Assembly: GCF_036174265.1 (NCBI RefSeq)
Contig: NZ_CP108055.1
Span: forward strand, 5,766,001-5,830,000
Direction of reading: 5' to 3'
DNA from: Streptomyces sp. NBC_00285
GTDB lineage: Bacteria; Actinomycetota; Actinomycetes; Streptomycetales; Streptomycetaceae
DNA: 64,000 nucleotides
Part shown: positions 41,608 to 50,726 of the stretch, in pieces
Layout of the letters: every line of letters starts with the position of its first letter
How positions within the stretch are numbered: position 1 is the first letter of the stretch
The notes under the pieces: generated by a model
Databases searched by the model: none
What the model was told of the DNA's origin: nothing
Seen by the model: only the letters and a program-made list of their open reading frames with translations
Program-made: the position numbers and the translations under genes

Positions 41608-42309
41608 TCAGTCGGCGGTGGAGCCCTCGATGAGGGTCAGATAGTGGCCGTTGTAGGTGGTGAGGAGTTCGCGGGCGGTCCCGGTGTCGCGCGCGTGGAG
41701 GGCGTCGGCGATCTCGGTGTGCCCGGACCACAGGCTGCCGCGCAGATCGGTGAACCGGCGCAGGTGCTGGACCGTGCACACCCAGGTCTGCACCCGCAGC
41801 CGGTGCAGGAAGTCGGCGAGGTAGGTGTTGCCGAACAGGATGCTCAGCTCGCGCCAGAAGCGCAGGTCGTAGCCGATCAGTACGGTCAGCTCGCCCGCCA
41901 CGGCGGCCCGCCGGGCCTCCTCGCCACGTCGCCGTACCCCCGCGACGGCCGCGGCGGTGCGGGGCTCGTCGAGCTCCTGGAGGATCCGGTGTCCGGCGTC
42001 GAGCGCCTGGAACATGCCGTCCGTGACCAGGCTGCGGGCCTCGATCATGCCCCGGAAGTCGTCGAGCGAGTACTCGTGCACATGGAAGCCGCGGTGCTGG
42101 TCGGCCTCCAGGAGCCCCTGCGCGGACAGGTCGACGAGTGCCTCGCGGACCGGGGTCGCGGAGACGCCGTACTGCTCGGCGATCTCCTTGACCGTGAACT
42201 CCTGGCCCGGCTGGAGCCGGCCGGCCAGCACCTCGTCGCGCAACGCGTCCGCGATCTGCTGCCGCAGTGTGCTGCGGGTGACGGTACCGCTGCCATTGCT
42301 GCCGGGCAT
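41608..42309 (-). CDS. GntR-family (FCD) regulator
   Basis: A 233-residue regulator. Residues about 13-80 are the winged helix (LRQQIADALRDEVLAGRLQPG, EIAEQYGVSATPVREALVDL, GFHVHEYSLDD). The FCD ligand domain follows (MIEARSLVTDGMFQAL, FGNTYLADFLHRLRVQTW, HTEIADALHARDTGTARELL), with histidines and an aspartate able to bind a metal or acid effector. It lies directly downstream of the aminotransferase on the same strand and probably controls it. Confidence 0.92.
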   Translation of the reverse strand: MPGSNGSGTVTRSTLRQQIADALRDEVLAGRLQPGQEFTVKEIAEQYGVSATPVREALVDLSAQGLLEADQHRGFHVHEYSLDDFRGMIEARSLVTDGMFQALDAGHRILQELDEPRTAAAVAGVRRRGEEARRAAVAGELTVLIGYDLRFWRELSILFGNTYLADFLHRLRVQTWVCTVQHLRRFTDLRGSLWSGHTEIADALHARDTGTARELLTTYNGHYLTLIEGSTAD

Positions 42310-42341
42310 CGTCGGGGCGCCTCCCTCACGCGAGTGCAAAT

Positions 42342-42373
42342 GGCGTGCTCGTACATATGTCTACGAGCACGCC
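42342..42373. promoter_or_regulatory. Inverted repeat between aminotransferase and GntR gene
   Basis: GGCGTGCTCGT and ACGAGCACGCC are perfect 11-base arms around a ten-base spacer that includes ACATATGT. It lies 33 bases before the gntR start and 29 bases after the aminotransferase stop. It could be the GntR operator or the aminotransferase terminator; no T-run follows. Confidence 0.55.
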
Positions 42374-42401
42374 ACCTTACGCGTTCGAAGGCGAGGGATA
42401 T

Positions 42402-43757
42402 TTACTCCGTGTATTCGTCCGCCACGGAGAGCGCCGTGTCCAGCGCCGCCAGCCCCTCCTTCAGCTCGGACTCGCTCACGTTGCACGGGGGCACGACGTG
42501 CGTCCGGTTCATGTTGACGAACGGCCAGATGCCCTGCTTCTTCGCGGCGGCCCCGAACGCGGCCATCGGGCCGTTCGCCTCACCGGCCGCGTTGTAGGGC
42601 ACGAGCGGCTCGCGGGTCTCCTTGTTCTTCACCAGCTCAAGGGCCCAGAACATGCCCACGCCGCGCACCTCGCCGACGCTGGGGTGCCGCTCGGCGAGTT
42701 CCCGCAGCGCCGGTTCCAGGACGGCCGTACCGAGGCGCTTGGCGTTGTCGACGACGCCCTCCTCCGCCATGACGTTGATCGTCGCGACGGCGGCGGCGCA
42801 GGCGAGGGGGTGCCCGGAGTAGGTGAGCCCGCCGGGGTAGGGCCGCTTCCCGAAGGTGTCGGCGATTGCTCCGGAGATGGCGACCCCGCCGAGCGGCACG
42901 TATCCGCTGTTGACGCCCTTGGCGAAGGTCATCAGGTCGGGTACGACCCCGAAGAGGTCGGCGGCGAACCACTCACCGGTGCGCCCGAACCCGGCCATCA
43001 CCTCGTCCAGGATGAAGACGATGCCGTACTTGTCGCAGATCTCGCGGACACCGGAGAGGTAGCCGGGCGGCGGGACCATGATCCCGGCGGTGCCAGGGAT
43101 GGTCTCCAGGATGATCGCGGCGACGGTGGCGGCCCCCTCGAAGGCGATGGTCGTCTCCAGGTGCTCCAGCGCCCGGGCGGTCTCCTGCTCCTCGGTCTCG
43201 GCGTAGAAGCGGGACCGGTAGAGGAAGGGTGCCCAGAAGCGCACGACACCGGCGGAGGCGGTGTCGGAGGCCCAGCGCCGGGGGTCCCCGGTGAGGTTGA
43301 CCGCCTGCTGCGTACCGCCGTGGTACGAGCGGTAGGCGGACAGCACCTTGGGCCGCCCGGTGTGCAGCCGGGCCATCCGCACGGCGTGCTCGACGGCGTC
43401 GGCGCCGGCGTTGGTGAAGAAGATCTTGTCCAGGTCCCCGGGGGTCCGCTCGGCGATCAGCCGGGCCGCCTCCGAGCGCGCCTCGACGGCGAAGGCGGGC
43501 GCGAAGGTCGTCATCGTCGCCGCCTGCTCCTGGATCGCGGCGACGACCTTCGGGTGCTGGTAACCGATGTTGGTGTAGACGAGCCCGCTGGTGAAGTCGA
43601 GATAGCGGTTGCCGTCGTAGTCCCAGAAGTACGACCCCTCCGCACCGGCGACGGCGAGCGGGTCGATGAGCTCCTGCGCGGACCAGGAGTGGAACACATG
43701 AGCACGGTCCGCGGCCTTCACGGCGGCGCCGACCTCGGGGTCTGGCTGAGGGGTCAT
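42402..43757 (-). CDS. Class III PLP aminotransferase
   Basis: A 451-residue enzyme. The start at 43757 is where the homologous domain begins. SYFWDYDGNRYLDFTSGLVY, FTNAGADAVEHAVRMAR, SYHGGTQQAVN, FILDEVMAGFGRTGEWFA and LMTFAKGVNSGYVPLGGVAI are classic class III blocks; the lysine in FAKGVNSG binds PLP. The closest known types are taurine- or beta-alanine-pyruvate aminotransferases, so an omega-amino acid is a likely donor. A GntR gene follows, and regulation by it is probable. Confidence 0.92.
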   Translation of the reverse strand: MTPQPDPEVGAAVKAADRAHVFHSWSAQELIDPLAVAGAEGSYFWDYDGNRYLDFTSGLVYTNIGYQHPKVVAAIQEQAATMTTFAPAFAVEARSEAARLIAERTPGDLDKIFFTNAGADAVEHAVRMARLHTGRPKVLSAYRSYHGGTQQAVNLTGDPRRWASDTASAGVVRFWAPFLYRSRFYAETEEQETARALEHLETTIAFEGAATVAAIILETIPGTAGIMVPPPGYLSGVREICDKYGIVFILDEVMAGFGRTGEWFAADLFGVVPDLMTFAKGVNSGYVPLGGVAISGAIADTFGKRPYPGGLTYSGHPLACAAAVATINVMAEEGVVDNAKRLGTAVLEPALRELAERHPSVGEVRGVGMFWALELVKNKETREPLVPYNAAGEANGPMAAFGAAAKKQGIWPFVNMNRTHVVPPCNVSESELKEGLAALDTALSVADEYTE

Positions 43758-43861
43758 ACGAGTGAGCGTAAATGTCCGCGATACGGAAGCGGTATGGGCG
43801 TCCTGTCTGTGGACGGGGACATTCCGCGACACGTTGTCCAGCAGGCGCCATTGACAGCCTA

Positions 43862-43886
43862 CTGTCGAAATGACAGCATGTTGTCA
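43862..43886. promoter_or_regulatory. Overlapping inverted repeats before DJ-1/MarR genes
   Basis: CTGTC-N5-GACAG (43862-43876) overlaps TGACA-N6-TGTCA (43871-43886). TTGACA at 43851 is a good -35 box. The site is 34 bases before the DJ-1-like start and is the likely operator of the co-transcribed MarR protein. Confidence 0.55.
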
Positions 43887-43919
43887 TCTAGTCGACCCCC
43901 GTGGTCCGAGGAGGCGGTC

Positions 43920-44525
43920 ATGAGCCGTAAGCCCGTGCATCTCGCCGTGTACGACACCTTCGCCGACTGGGAGACGGGGTACGCCACGGCGTATCTCGCC
44001 CGGGCCGGGTACGACATCCGGACCACCGGCCCCGCGCACGAGCCGGTGACCTCCATCGGCGGGCTGAAGGTGCAGCCCGCGTGCGCCCTGGACGACGTAC
44101 GGCCCTCCGAGAGCTCCCTGCTGATCCTCCCGGGCGCCGACCTCTGGGACACCGGCGGTGACCTGGCCCCCTTCGCCCGCAAGGCGCGGGAGTTCCTCGA
44201 CGCCGGGGTTCCCGTCGCCGCGATCTGCGGGGCCACCGCGGGACTCGCGCGTGAGGGACTGCTCGACGAGCGGGATCACACGAGCGCGGTGTCCTTCTAT
44301 CTGGCGGCCACCGGGTACGACGGCGGCGAGCGGTACGTCGACGCGGACGCCGTGACCGACGGCGGACTGATCACCGCCGGACCCACCGAGCCCGTCGCGT
44401 TCGCCCGGGAGATCTTCCGGCTGCTCGGGGTGTACGACGGCGAGGTGCTGGACGCCTGGTACCGGCTGTTCCACGACTCCGACCCGCAGGCGTACGCCGT
44501 ACTGGAGAAGGCGGCCGCGCAGTGA
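43920..44525 (+). CDS. DJ-1/PfpI family glutamine amidotransferase-like protein
   Basis: A 201-residue cytoplasmic protein with GAGGAGG upstream. The fold is that of DJ-1/PfpI: HLAVYDTFADWETGYA at the start, LLILPGADLWD, and the nucleophile elbow VAAICGATAGLAREGLL with the reactive cysteine. It resembles YdeA-like members found next to regulators. It overlaps a MarR gene by 4 bases, so the two respond together, perhaps to reactive or thiol-active compounds. Confidence 0.9.
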   Translation: MSRKPVHLAVYDTFADWETGYATAYLARAGYDIRTTGPAHEPVTSIGGLKVQPACALDDVRPSESSLLILPGADLWDTGGDLAPFARKAREFLDAGVPVAAICGATAGLAREGLLDERDHTSAVSFYLAATGYDGGERYVDADAVTDGGLITAGPTEPVAFAREIFRLLGVYDGEVLDAWYRLFHDSDPQAYAVLEKAAAQ

Positions 44526-44980
44526 GCCGGGAGCGCCAGGAACTGCTCAGCCGCAGTGCGCTCGGGGTGTTCCGGCTCAACGGGCAGTTCCTGGGCGTGG
44601 CAGAGGAGTTGGCGGGGCCCGCCGGTCTCACCGCCGCCTGGTGGCAGGTGCTCGGCGCGGTGCTCGGGGAGCCGTTGCCGGTCTCCGGGATCGCCCGGGA
44701 GATGGGCATCACGCGGCAGAGCGTGCAGCGGATCGCTGATCTGCTGGTGGAGCGGGAGCTGGCCGAGTACCGGCCCAACCCCGCCCACCGCCGCGCCAAG
44801 CTCCTCGCGCCGACAGCGCGGGGACTGGCCGCCGTGCGACGGATCGACCCGGGGCACACCGCCTTCGCCGACCGGCTCGCGGAGACGTTCGGGGAGGCCG
44901 AACTCGCCCTAGCCGTCGAGATGTTGGAGCGGCTGTCCAAGGTGCTGGACCAGCTCTCGACGGACGGCGGGCGGCCGTAG
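44522..44980 (+). CDS. MarR-family regulator
   Basis: A 152-residue winged-helix protein with a GTG start overlapping the DJ-1-like stop. LTAAWWQVLGAVLGEPLPVS, IAREMGITRQSVQRIADLLVE and the wing NPAHRRAKLLAPTARG are characteristic. No cysteine is present, so it probably senses a ligand. The paired palindromes at 43862-43886 are the likely binding site, giving autoregulation. Confidence 0.92.
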   Translation: MSRERQELLSRSALGVFRLNGQFLGVAEELAGPAGLTAAWWQVLGAVLGEPLPVSGIAREMGITRQSVQRIADLLVERELAEYRPNPAHRRAKLLAPTARGLAAVRRIDPGHTAFADRLAETFGEAELALAVEMLERLSKVLDQLSTDGGRP

Positions 44981-45029
44981 ACACTGGTCTTCCGGCGTGC
45001 AGGTGTGCGGTCTCGGGGGAGGGTCTGCG

Positions 45030-45290
45030 GTGGAGGAGTCCGAGGAGCACGCTTCCGCCGGTCCCGAGGACGGTCACTCCCGGCAACGCCCCTCGCCCGG
45101 CCCGTACTTGACGCCGTACGCACCGGAGCCGGAGGAGGCGCCGGGGTACCGGAGCCGTCCCGTCACGGCCGCCCTCGTCGCCGTCGCGCTGGTGGTCGCC
45201 CTGGGTGCCGGTGCGACCGTCTGGGCCATCCTGGAGGACCCGGGTCCCAGCGTGGCGCCGTCGGCCCCCTCGGCACCGGTCTCGCCCTGA
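45030..45290 (+). CDS. Small single-pass membrane protein
   Basis: An 86-residue protein; the GTG at 45030 is chosen because GGGGGAGGG lies six bases upstream (an in-frame GTG at 44997 lacks one). An acidic, proline-rich cytoplasmic part of about 45 residues is followed by one membrane helix (AALVAVALVVALGAGATVWAI) and a short serine/proline tail. No family was recognised. Confidence 0.6.
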   Translation: MEESEEHASAGPEDGHSRQRPSPGPYLTPYAPEPEEAPGYRSRPVTAALVAVALVVALGAGATVWAILEDPGPSVAPSAPSAPVSP

Positions 45291-45414
45291 AGTCCCCTCC
45301 CGCATACGCCGGTTGAACGTCGGGCGAACTTCGTGCCGTCGGCGCCTCAGGCCTGCTCGCACAGCCGTACGGTGAGCGAACGAGCGAACTGCGGGAGTTG
45401 CGGGGGCACCCACA

Positions 45415-46977
45415 GTGCAGTGGTTGAGCGCGGAGAACTTCGTGGCGGTGGGAACCGCCCTCCTCGGCATCGTCGCGTCCGGGGTCATGGTCTGGTTCGA
45501 GCGCCGGGTACCGCGCCGTAAGAGGATCGGGTACCGCGTCCAGATGGACAACCCGATCGGCGACGACGTACGGCTGGGCCGGGCCAACGTCCGGCTCGGG
45601 CTCTTCGACGAGGCCCCGGACATGTCGGACGCCACCCTCGTCCTGCTGCGCATCGAGAACGACGGCTCCCAGGGCATCGACCGCGACGACTACACCGGCC
45701 CCGAACCGCACGGGCTGACCGCGGTGTTCAGCGACCGCACGGTCCGCGGGGTGTCGGTCACCCAGCCGACCGACACCGACCACCTCATGGACCACTTCAC
45801 GGCGGAGCGCGGCTTCGGCTACGAGGGCAGCCGGCTGCGCATCCCCCGCGTCCCGCTCAACCACGGCGACCACTTCAAGCTGCTGGTGCTGCTGTCCGGC
45901 GGTGACGTGGGCCGTCCGATACGGATGATCGGTGGCCTCCGGGACGGCGAGGTGCACCCCAACCGCAGCGCCACCCCGGACGAGATCCCGCCCGTCTTCA
46001 GCCCGGCGGCACGGATCTTCACCGGCCTGCTCACCCTCTCCGTCCTCGTCCTCGCCACGATCGTGGTCGCCCGCGACGACACCCCGCCCCCGCTCGGCTG
46101 TGAGACGGGCACTCTGACCGTGACCGGCTCCACCGCCTTCGCCCCGGTGATCGAGACGCTCGCGAAGCAGTACGAGAAGGACTGCGAGGGCGCCGACATC
46201 ACGGTCGAGGCGCGCGGCAGCGAGGCCGGGGTGGCCGGGCTCGCCGCCACCGGCGCCCGGTCGGCGAAGGAGGCGCGGTCCGTGATCGCCTTCTCGGACG
46301 GTCCGATGGGCGACCGGCTGAGCCTGCACGGCGAGAAGATCGCCCTCTCGGTGTTCACCCTCGTCGTCAACGACGGCATCGACCTCGGCACACGCGGTCT
46401 GACCCGGGACGAGGTCGAGCGGATCTACGGCGGTGAGGTCAGACGCTGGAGCGACCTCAACGCCTCCCGCCCCGCGGGCCTCCCGCGCCTGCCCGACCTG
46501 CCGGTCGTCCTGGTCAGCCGGGACGCGTACTCGGGAACCCGGCAGATCTTCCAGGAACGGGTGCTGGAGGGCGCCTGGGAGATGTCCCCCACGACCTCTC
46601 TGGACTGCGACCCGCTGACGGACAAGGCGGTGGCCTTCGCCGCCCGCGCCCCCGTCACGCGCTGCGAACTCGCCTCCACGGAGGACGTCCTGGACAAGGT
46701 CGCCGCACAGCCCGGCGCCCTCGGCTACAGCGAACTCACCCTGGCCACCGGACACAAGGGCGTACGCCGGGTGTCCCTGGACGGCGCGGCGGCCTCGGCC
46801 GATCACCTGGGCAGGTACCCCTACCGCGGTGTCGAGTACGCCTACACCTACCGCGCCCCGCAGCCCGGCTCTCTCACCGCCGGTTTCCTCGCCTACCTCG
46901 ACGAGGGCACGAGCCAGGACGTCATGCGGGAGCGGGGGCATCTGCCGTGCGGGCGGACGGCGGGCTTGTGCGAGTGA
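45415..46977 (+). CDS. Membrane-anchored PstS-like substrate-binding protein
   Basis: A 520-residue protein with a GTG start. A first membrane helix (VAVGTALLGIVASGVMVWF) leads to a strand-rich cytoplasmic domain of about 160 residues, a second helix at about 200-220 (FTGLLTLSVLVLATIVVA) and an external PstS-type binding domain: TLTVTGSTAFAPVIETLAKQ, VEARGSEAGVAGL, VLVSRDAYSGTRQIFQERVL and GALGYSELTLA. The SGT...R site is that of phosphate binders. No pst transporter genes lie next to it, so it may be a sensor rather than a transport component. Confidence 0.85.
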   Translation: MQWLSAENFVAVGTALLGIVASGVMVWFERRVPRRKRIGYRVQMDNPIGDDVRLGRANVRLGLFDEAPDMSDATLVLLRIENDGSQGIDRDDYTGPEPHGLTAVFSDRTVRGVSVTQPTDTDHLMDHFTAERGFGYEGSRLRIPRVPLNHGDHFKLLVLLSGGDVGRPIRMIGGLRDGEVHPNRSATPDEIPPVFSPAARIFTGLLTLSVLVLATIVVARDDTPPPLGCETGTLTVTGSTAFAPVIETLAKQYEKDCEGADITVEARGSEAGVAGLAATGARSAKEARSVIAFSDGPMGDRLSLHGEKIALSVFTLVVNDGIDLGTRGLTRDEVERIYGGEVRRWSDLNASRPAGLPRLPDLPVVLVSRDAYSGTRQIFQERVLEGAWEMSPTTSLDCDPLTDKAVAFAARAPVTRCELASTEDVLDKVAAQPGALGYSELTLATGHKGVRRVSLDGAAASADHLGRYPYRGVEYAYTYRAPQPGSLTAGFLAYLDEGTSQDVMRERGHLPCGRTAGLCE

Positions 46978-46995
46978 GTCGCGAGCCGGCGGCGG

Positions 46996-47721
46996 TCACC
47001 GGGGCTCGGGTGGGCGCTGCCGGGGCATGTTCGGGCGGGCGGGCGGGGCCGGGGGCAGGGGGAACCGGCTCTGAGCGGCACCCGGGTCCTGGCGCCCGCC
47101 GGACGTCACGGCGCCCTGGATGCCCATCGGAGCCGAACCGTTGCGGAACTCCACGATCCAGTCGGCCGTCTCGACGCGGATCAGCTCGGTGACGTCCTCC
47201 GAGAAGCGGCGCAGGACACCCAGACAGCGTTCGCTGGCCTCGGCGGCCGTGCCGTCCGTGGGGCCGAGGACTTCGCGCACGCTCTCCGAGGCCCAGTCGA
47301 ACTGCAGCACCTGCAGCCGGCGCTGCACGGCCTGCGCGGTGGCCACGTCCCTTATCCAGCCCGAGGTCACCCCGAAGTACCGGTCGACGGCCACACAGGC
47401 CACCGCGAGCAGCAGCGCGAGGTAACCCCAGGGCGCCACCCCGGCCCCGGTCACCCCCGTCAGGTCCAGCAACGGCAGCACGGCCCCGGTCACCGCCCCC
47501 GCCGCGGCCCCGCCCCGCAGGACCCGCGCGCCCCGCCGCTTCCACACCCGGTCCGTGAGATACCAGGCCGCCGTCTCCAGCGCCCCGCGCTCCGCCCACC
47601 GGTACAGCTCGTTCAGCCGCACGGCGGGCTCGCCCCAGTCCCCGAGCGGAAACGTCCGTCCGGCCAGATCGGCCTGCCCGTCCTGCGGCGGGCCCTCGGG
47701 CTGCATCTCCGGCTGACCCAC
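46996..47721 (-). CDS. SLATT-domain two-helix membrane protein
   Basis: A 241-residue protein. VRLNELYRWAERGALETAAWYL and a basic stretch precede two membrane helices (VLRGGAAAGAVTGAVLPLLDL and PWGYLALLLAVACVAVDRYF), followed by a long amphipathic helix (DVATAQAVQRRLQVLQFDWA). This is the SLATT layout, predicted for pore-forming effectors in nucleotide-signalled defence. The C-terminal 40 residues are proline-rich. No nucleotide-producing enzyme is adjacent. It converges on the PstS-like gene with an 18-base gap. Confidence 0.75.
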   Translation of the reverse strand: MGQPEMQPEGPPQDGQADLAGRTFPLGDWGEPAVRLNELYRWAERGALETAAWYLTDRVWKRRGARVLRGGAAAGAVTGAVLPLLDLTGVTGAGVAPWGYLALLLAVACVAVDRYFGVTSGWIRDVATAQAVQRRLQVLQFDWASESVREVLGPTDGTAAEASERCLGVLRRFSEDVTELIRVETADWIVEFRNGSAPMGIQGAVTSGGRQDPGAAQSRFPLPPAPPARPNMPRQRPPEPR

Positions 47722-47961
47722 CCGGCGCTCCCTACTGATCGGTCACCCTGCGTGACGCCTGATGCTGATGTGCCGGACCCTTCCTACCGCCCAATGGGTG
47801 GCGCAGGGGGTGCTTTGGTCGCTTTTCCGCTCGGAAGGAGGCCTTGATCAGGTATAGGCCTTCACATCGACTCACTCGAAAGAGTGCCGGGGCGACGGCC
47901 GCGTGGAACACGTAGGCTCGGGACTGAAGGAAGACCAAGGCGGAAAGCACAGGAGCTGATC

Positions 47962-48306
47962 GTGATCCCCGGTGGTGGCCAGCCCAACATGCAGCAGCTG
48001 CTTCAGCAGGCCCAGAAGATGCAGCAGGATCTGGCGAACGCGCAGGAGGAACTCGCCAGGACCGAGGTCGACGGCCAGGCCGGCGGCGGCCTGGTGAAGG
48101 CCACCGTCACCGGTGCCGGCGAGCTGCGTGCGCTGAAGATCGACCCGAAGGCGGTGGACCCGGACGACACCGAGACCCTCGCGGATCTGATCGTCGCGGC
48201 GGTCCAGGCGGCCAACGAGAACGCCCAGACCCTCCAGCAGCAGAAGCTCGGCCCGCTCGCCCAGGGGCTCGGCGGCGGCAGCGGCATCCCCGGACTGCCG
48301 TTCTAG
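47962..48306 (+). CDS. YbaB/EbfC nucleoid-associated protein
   Basis: A 114-residue DNA-binding protein with a GTG start and AGGAG six bases upstream. The helix [21 protein letters not shown] and the strand [20 protein letters not shown] are the family core; the C terminus is glycine-rich. It precedes recR, the usual order in bacteria, and the two are linked in recombination and nucleoid organisation. Confidence 0.95.
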   Translation: MIPGGGQPNMQQLLQQAQKMQQDLANAQEELARTEVDGQAGGGLVKATVTGAGELRALKIDPKAVDPDDTETLADLIVAAVQAANENAQTLQQQKLGPLAQGLGGGSGIPGLPF

Positions 48307-48386
48307 GAGCGGGTCCTGCCTATCGAAGACGGGCACCGGCCAACTAGCGTACGTACTGCAAGGAACCCAGGAAGGACGGCAGTCCG

Positions 48387-48986
48387 TTGTACGAAGGCGT
48401 TGTTCAGGACCTCATCGACGAACTGGGGCGGTTGCCCGGCGTCGGTCCCAAGAGCGCCCAGCGGATCGCCTTCCACATCCTGCAGGCGGAGCCGACCGAC
48501 GTACGGCGTCTCGCGCAGTGCCTGATGGAGGTCAAGGCGAAGGTCCGCTTCTGCGCGACCTGCGGCAACGTCGCCCAGGAAGAGCTGTGCAACATCTGCC
48601 GCGACCCCCGGCGCGACCTCACCGTCATCTGCGTGGTGGAGGAGCCGAAGGACGTGGTCGCGGTCGAGCGCACCCGTGAGTTCCGCGGCAAGTACCACGT
48701 CCTCGGCGGCGCGATCAGCCCGATCGAGGGTGTCGGTCCCGACGACCTGCGTATCCGGGAACTTCTCACGCGGTTGGCCGACGGGACCGTCACGGAGCTC
48801 ATCCTGGCCACCGACCCGAACCTGGAGGGCGAGGCCACGGCTACGTACCTCGCCCGCATGATCAAGCCCATGGGCCTCAAGGTCACCCGCCTGGCCAGCG
48901 GCCTCCCGGTGGGCGGCGACCTGGAATACGCGGACGAAGTGACCCTCGGCCGCGCCTTCGAGGGGAGACGACTCCTAGATGTCTGA
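48387..48986 (+). CDS. recR: Recombination mediator RecR
   Basis: A 199-residue protein with a TTG start. It works with RecF and RecO to load RecA on gapped DNA. The HhH motif [20 protein letters not shown], the four-cysteine zinc finger CATCGNV...CNICRD, and the Toprim domain ([35 protein letters not shown]) are complete. It overlaps the DUF5063 gene by 8 bases. Confidence 0.97.
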   Translation: MYEGVVQDLIDELGRLPGVGPKSAQRIAFHILQAEPTDVRRLAQCLMEVKAKVRFCATCGNVAQEELCNICRDPRRDLTVICVVEEPKDVVAVERTREFRGKYHVLGGAISPIEGVGPDDLRIRELLTRLADGTVTELILATDPNLEGEATATYLARMIKPMGLKVTRLASGLPVGGDLEYADEVTLGRAFEGRRLLDV

Positions 48987-49638
48987 CGCCACACTGCACG
49001 CGACCGCCCCGGACCCCGACGACTTCGCGGTCCAGATCGCCGACCAGGTCGAGAGCTTCCTGGTGGCCACCAGGGAGGTGGCGAAGGGCGACGAGCCGGA
49101 CTCGGCCGTCCCCTTCCTCCTCCTGGAGGTCTCCCAGCTCCTGCTGGCCGGCGGACGCCTGGGCGCCCACGAGGACATCCTCCCCGACGAGCGCTACGAG
49201 CCCGACCTGGGTCCCGAGGCCGACGTGGACGAACTCCGCCTGAACCTCGCCCGGCTCCTGGAGCCGATCGACGTCTACTCCGAGGTCTTCGACCCCTACG
49301 AGCCCCGCAAGGCACCCGTGCCGGCCCGGATCTCCGACGACCTCGCCGACGTCATCGCCGACCTGCGCCACGGCATGGCCCACTACCGGGCCGGCCGCAC
49401 CACGGAGGCCATGTGGTGGTGGCAGTTCTCCTACTTCTCCAACTGGGGCTCCACGGCGTCCGCGACCCTGCGCGCCCTGCAGTCGGTGGTGGCGCACGTC
49501 CGCCTCAACCAGCCCCTGGAGGAACTGGACGGCCTCGACACCGACCAGGCAGTGGGCGACGAGACGCTGGAGTTCGAGGCGGGCAAGGTGATGGTGGAGG
49601 AGATCGCGGGCCCGCTGGGGCTGCGGCCGTCCCAGTAG
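48979..49638 (+). CDS. DUF5063 family protein
   Basis: A 219-residue acidic soluble protein. [59 protein letters not shown] and [21 protein letters not shown] are its conserved blocks. It regularly follows recR in actinobacteria, as it does here with an 8-base overlap, but its role is unknown. Confidence 0.88.
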   Translation: MSDATLHATAPDPDDFAVQIADQVESFLVATREVAKGDEPDSAVPFLLLEVSQLLLAGGRLGAHEDILPDERYEPDLGPEADVDELRLNLARLLEPIDVYSEVFDPYEPRKAPVPARISDDLADVIADLRHGMAHYRAGRTTEAMWWWQFSYFSNWGSTASATLRALQSVVAHVRLNQPLEELDGLDTDQAVGDETLEFEAGKVMVEEIAGPLGLRPSQ

Positions 49639-49763
49639 TAGCACCTGTGTGACGGGCGTCATACAGAAGGCTTCAGTAACGGCGTAATGCACGGGCCCCT
49701 CCGGTGGTCGCACTGCACAACGGCCACACCCGGCCCGTGCCACCGCCGACTTGGAGCCCCCTC

Positions 49764-50180
49764 ATGCACGTCACCCTCCAGCAGCCGACAGGCGCCCGCC
49801 TGATCACGGCCAGGGACCAGGAGATCGCGATCCCGGCGACCCTGCGCTACACCTCCGCCGACCCGCCGGCCGTGCACATCGACTTCCCGCCGCATGTCAC
49901 GGTCGACGGCGAGGCCGCGACCTGGACCTTCGCCCGGACCCTGCTGGGCGAGGGGCTGCGCGCCCCGGCGGGCATCGGCAACGTCCGTGTCCGCCCGGCC
50001 GGTTCGGCCCACACCCGCGTCGAGTTCCACGCCGCCCAGGGCGTCGCCGTCCTGAGGTTCGCCTCCGCGGACCTCACCCGCTTCCTCGCCCGCACCTACA
50101 CGGTCGTCGCCCCGGACGAGGAGACCGTGAGCGCGGAGCTGGACCACGGCCTGGTGGCCCTGTTCGGGGGCCGGGTGTGA
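49764..50180 (+). CDS. SsgA-like sporulation/cell division regulator
   Basis: A 138-residue member of the actinomycete-specific SsgA-like proteins, which place divisome and cell-wall proteins during sporulation. LRYTSADPPAVHIDFPP, ATWTFARTLLGEGLRAPAG, IGNVRVRPAG and the C-terminal FLARTYTVVAPDEE are family blocks. GGAG lies seven bases before the ATG. The stop overlaps an XRE gene (GTGA). The particular paralogue cannot be named. Confidence 0.9.
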   Translation: MHVTLQQPTGARLITARDQEIAIPATLRYTSADPPAVHIDFPPHVTVDGEAATWTFARTLLGEGLRAPAGIGNVRVRPAGSAHTRVEFHAAQGVAVLRFASADLTRFLARTYTVVAPDEETVSAELDHGLVALFGGRV

Positions 50181-50431
50181 TCCGCGTCGGCTCCCGGACC
50201 GGCGTGCTGTCGGCCCCGCAGGCGTACGCCCTCGGCCATCGGCTGCGTGAGGTCCGTGAGGAACAGGGCCTGACGCGCGGACAGGCCGCCCTGACAGCCG
50301 ACTTCCACCTGGCCTGGATCACGCAGATGGAGGGCGGCGAGATCCACGACCTGGAGACCCTGCGCGCGTACGCCCACGCGCTGGGGACGCGGATCAGGGG
50401 GACGCGGGCCGCGCGGGTACGCCGTCCGTGA
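50177..50431 (+). CDS. Small XRE-type HTH protein
   Basis: An 84-residue protein with a GTG start inside the SsgA-like stop. Almost all of it is one helix-turn-helix (ALGHRLREVREEQGLTRGQA, ADFHLAWITQMEGGEIHDLE, LRAYAHALGTRI). The tight coupling to an SsgA-like gene is unusual and suggests joint control of a developmental step. Confidence 0.78.
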   Translation: MIRVGSRTGVLSAPQAYALGHRLREVREEQGLTRGQAALTADFHLAWITQMEGGEIHDLETLRAYAHALGTRIRGTRAARVRRP

Positions 50432-50726
50432 CCACGCCGAGCAGAAGCCCGGCGTCGACATACGGGGCGGTCGGCGTCGGCTCGCTGTACCAGCGCAGGG
50501 GCCAGGTGTTGCCGTCCAGCGCGGGAATCCCGATGTACGTGACGGCACGCGAGCCCCGCTCGCCGAAGCGCTGTACGCCAAGTGGCCGGCGGAAGCTGGA
50601 ACGGAAAACGGGTGGCCCCGTGCCCGACACCTTCCGCCCTGTGCCCATCGAGGACCTCGTCTTCTATCACTTCCGCGACAACCGTGATCGCATCGCGAAC
50701 GGGCTCCCGCCGAGGCGCTGGAACTG
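50432..50726. other. Degenerate interval with gene remnants
   Basis: No complete gene is recognised. The minus strand reads RFGERGSRAVTYIGIPALDG and WPLRWYSEPTPTAPYVDAGL without a good start, like a gene fragment ending near 50397. The plus strand from GTG 50620 reads PDTFRPVPIEDLVFYHFRDN to TGA 50730, 36 residues, directly overlapping the next start. Both look like leftovers. Confidence 0.4.
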
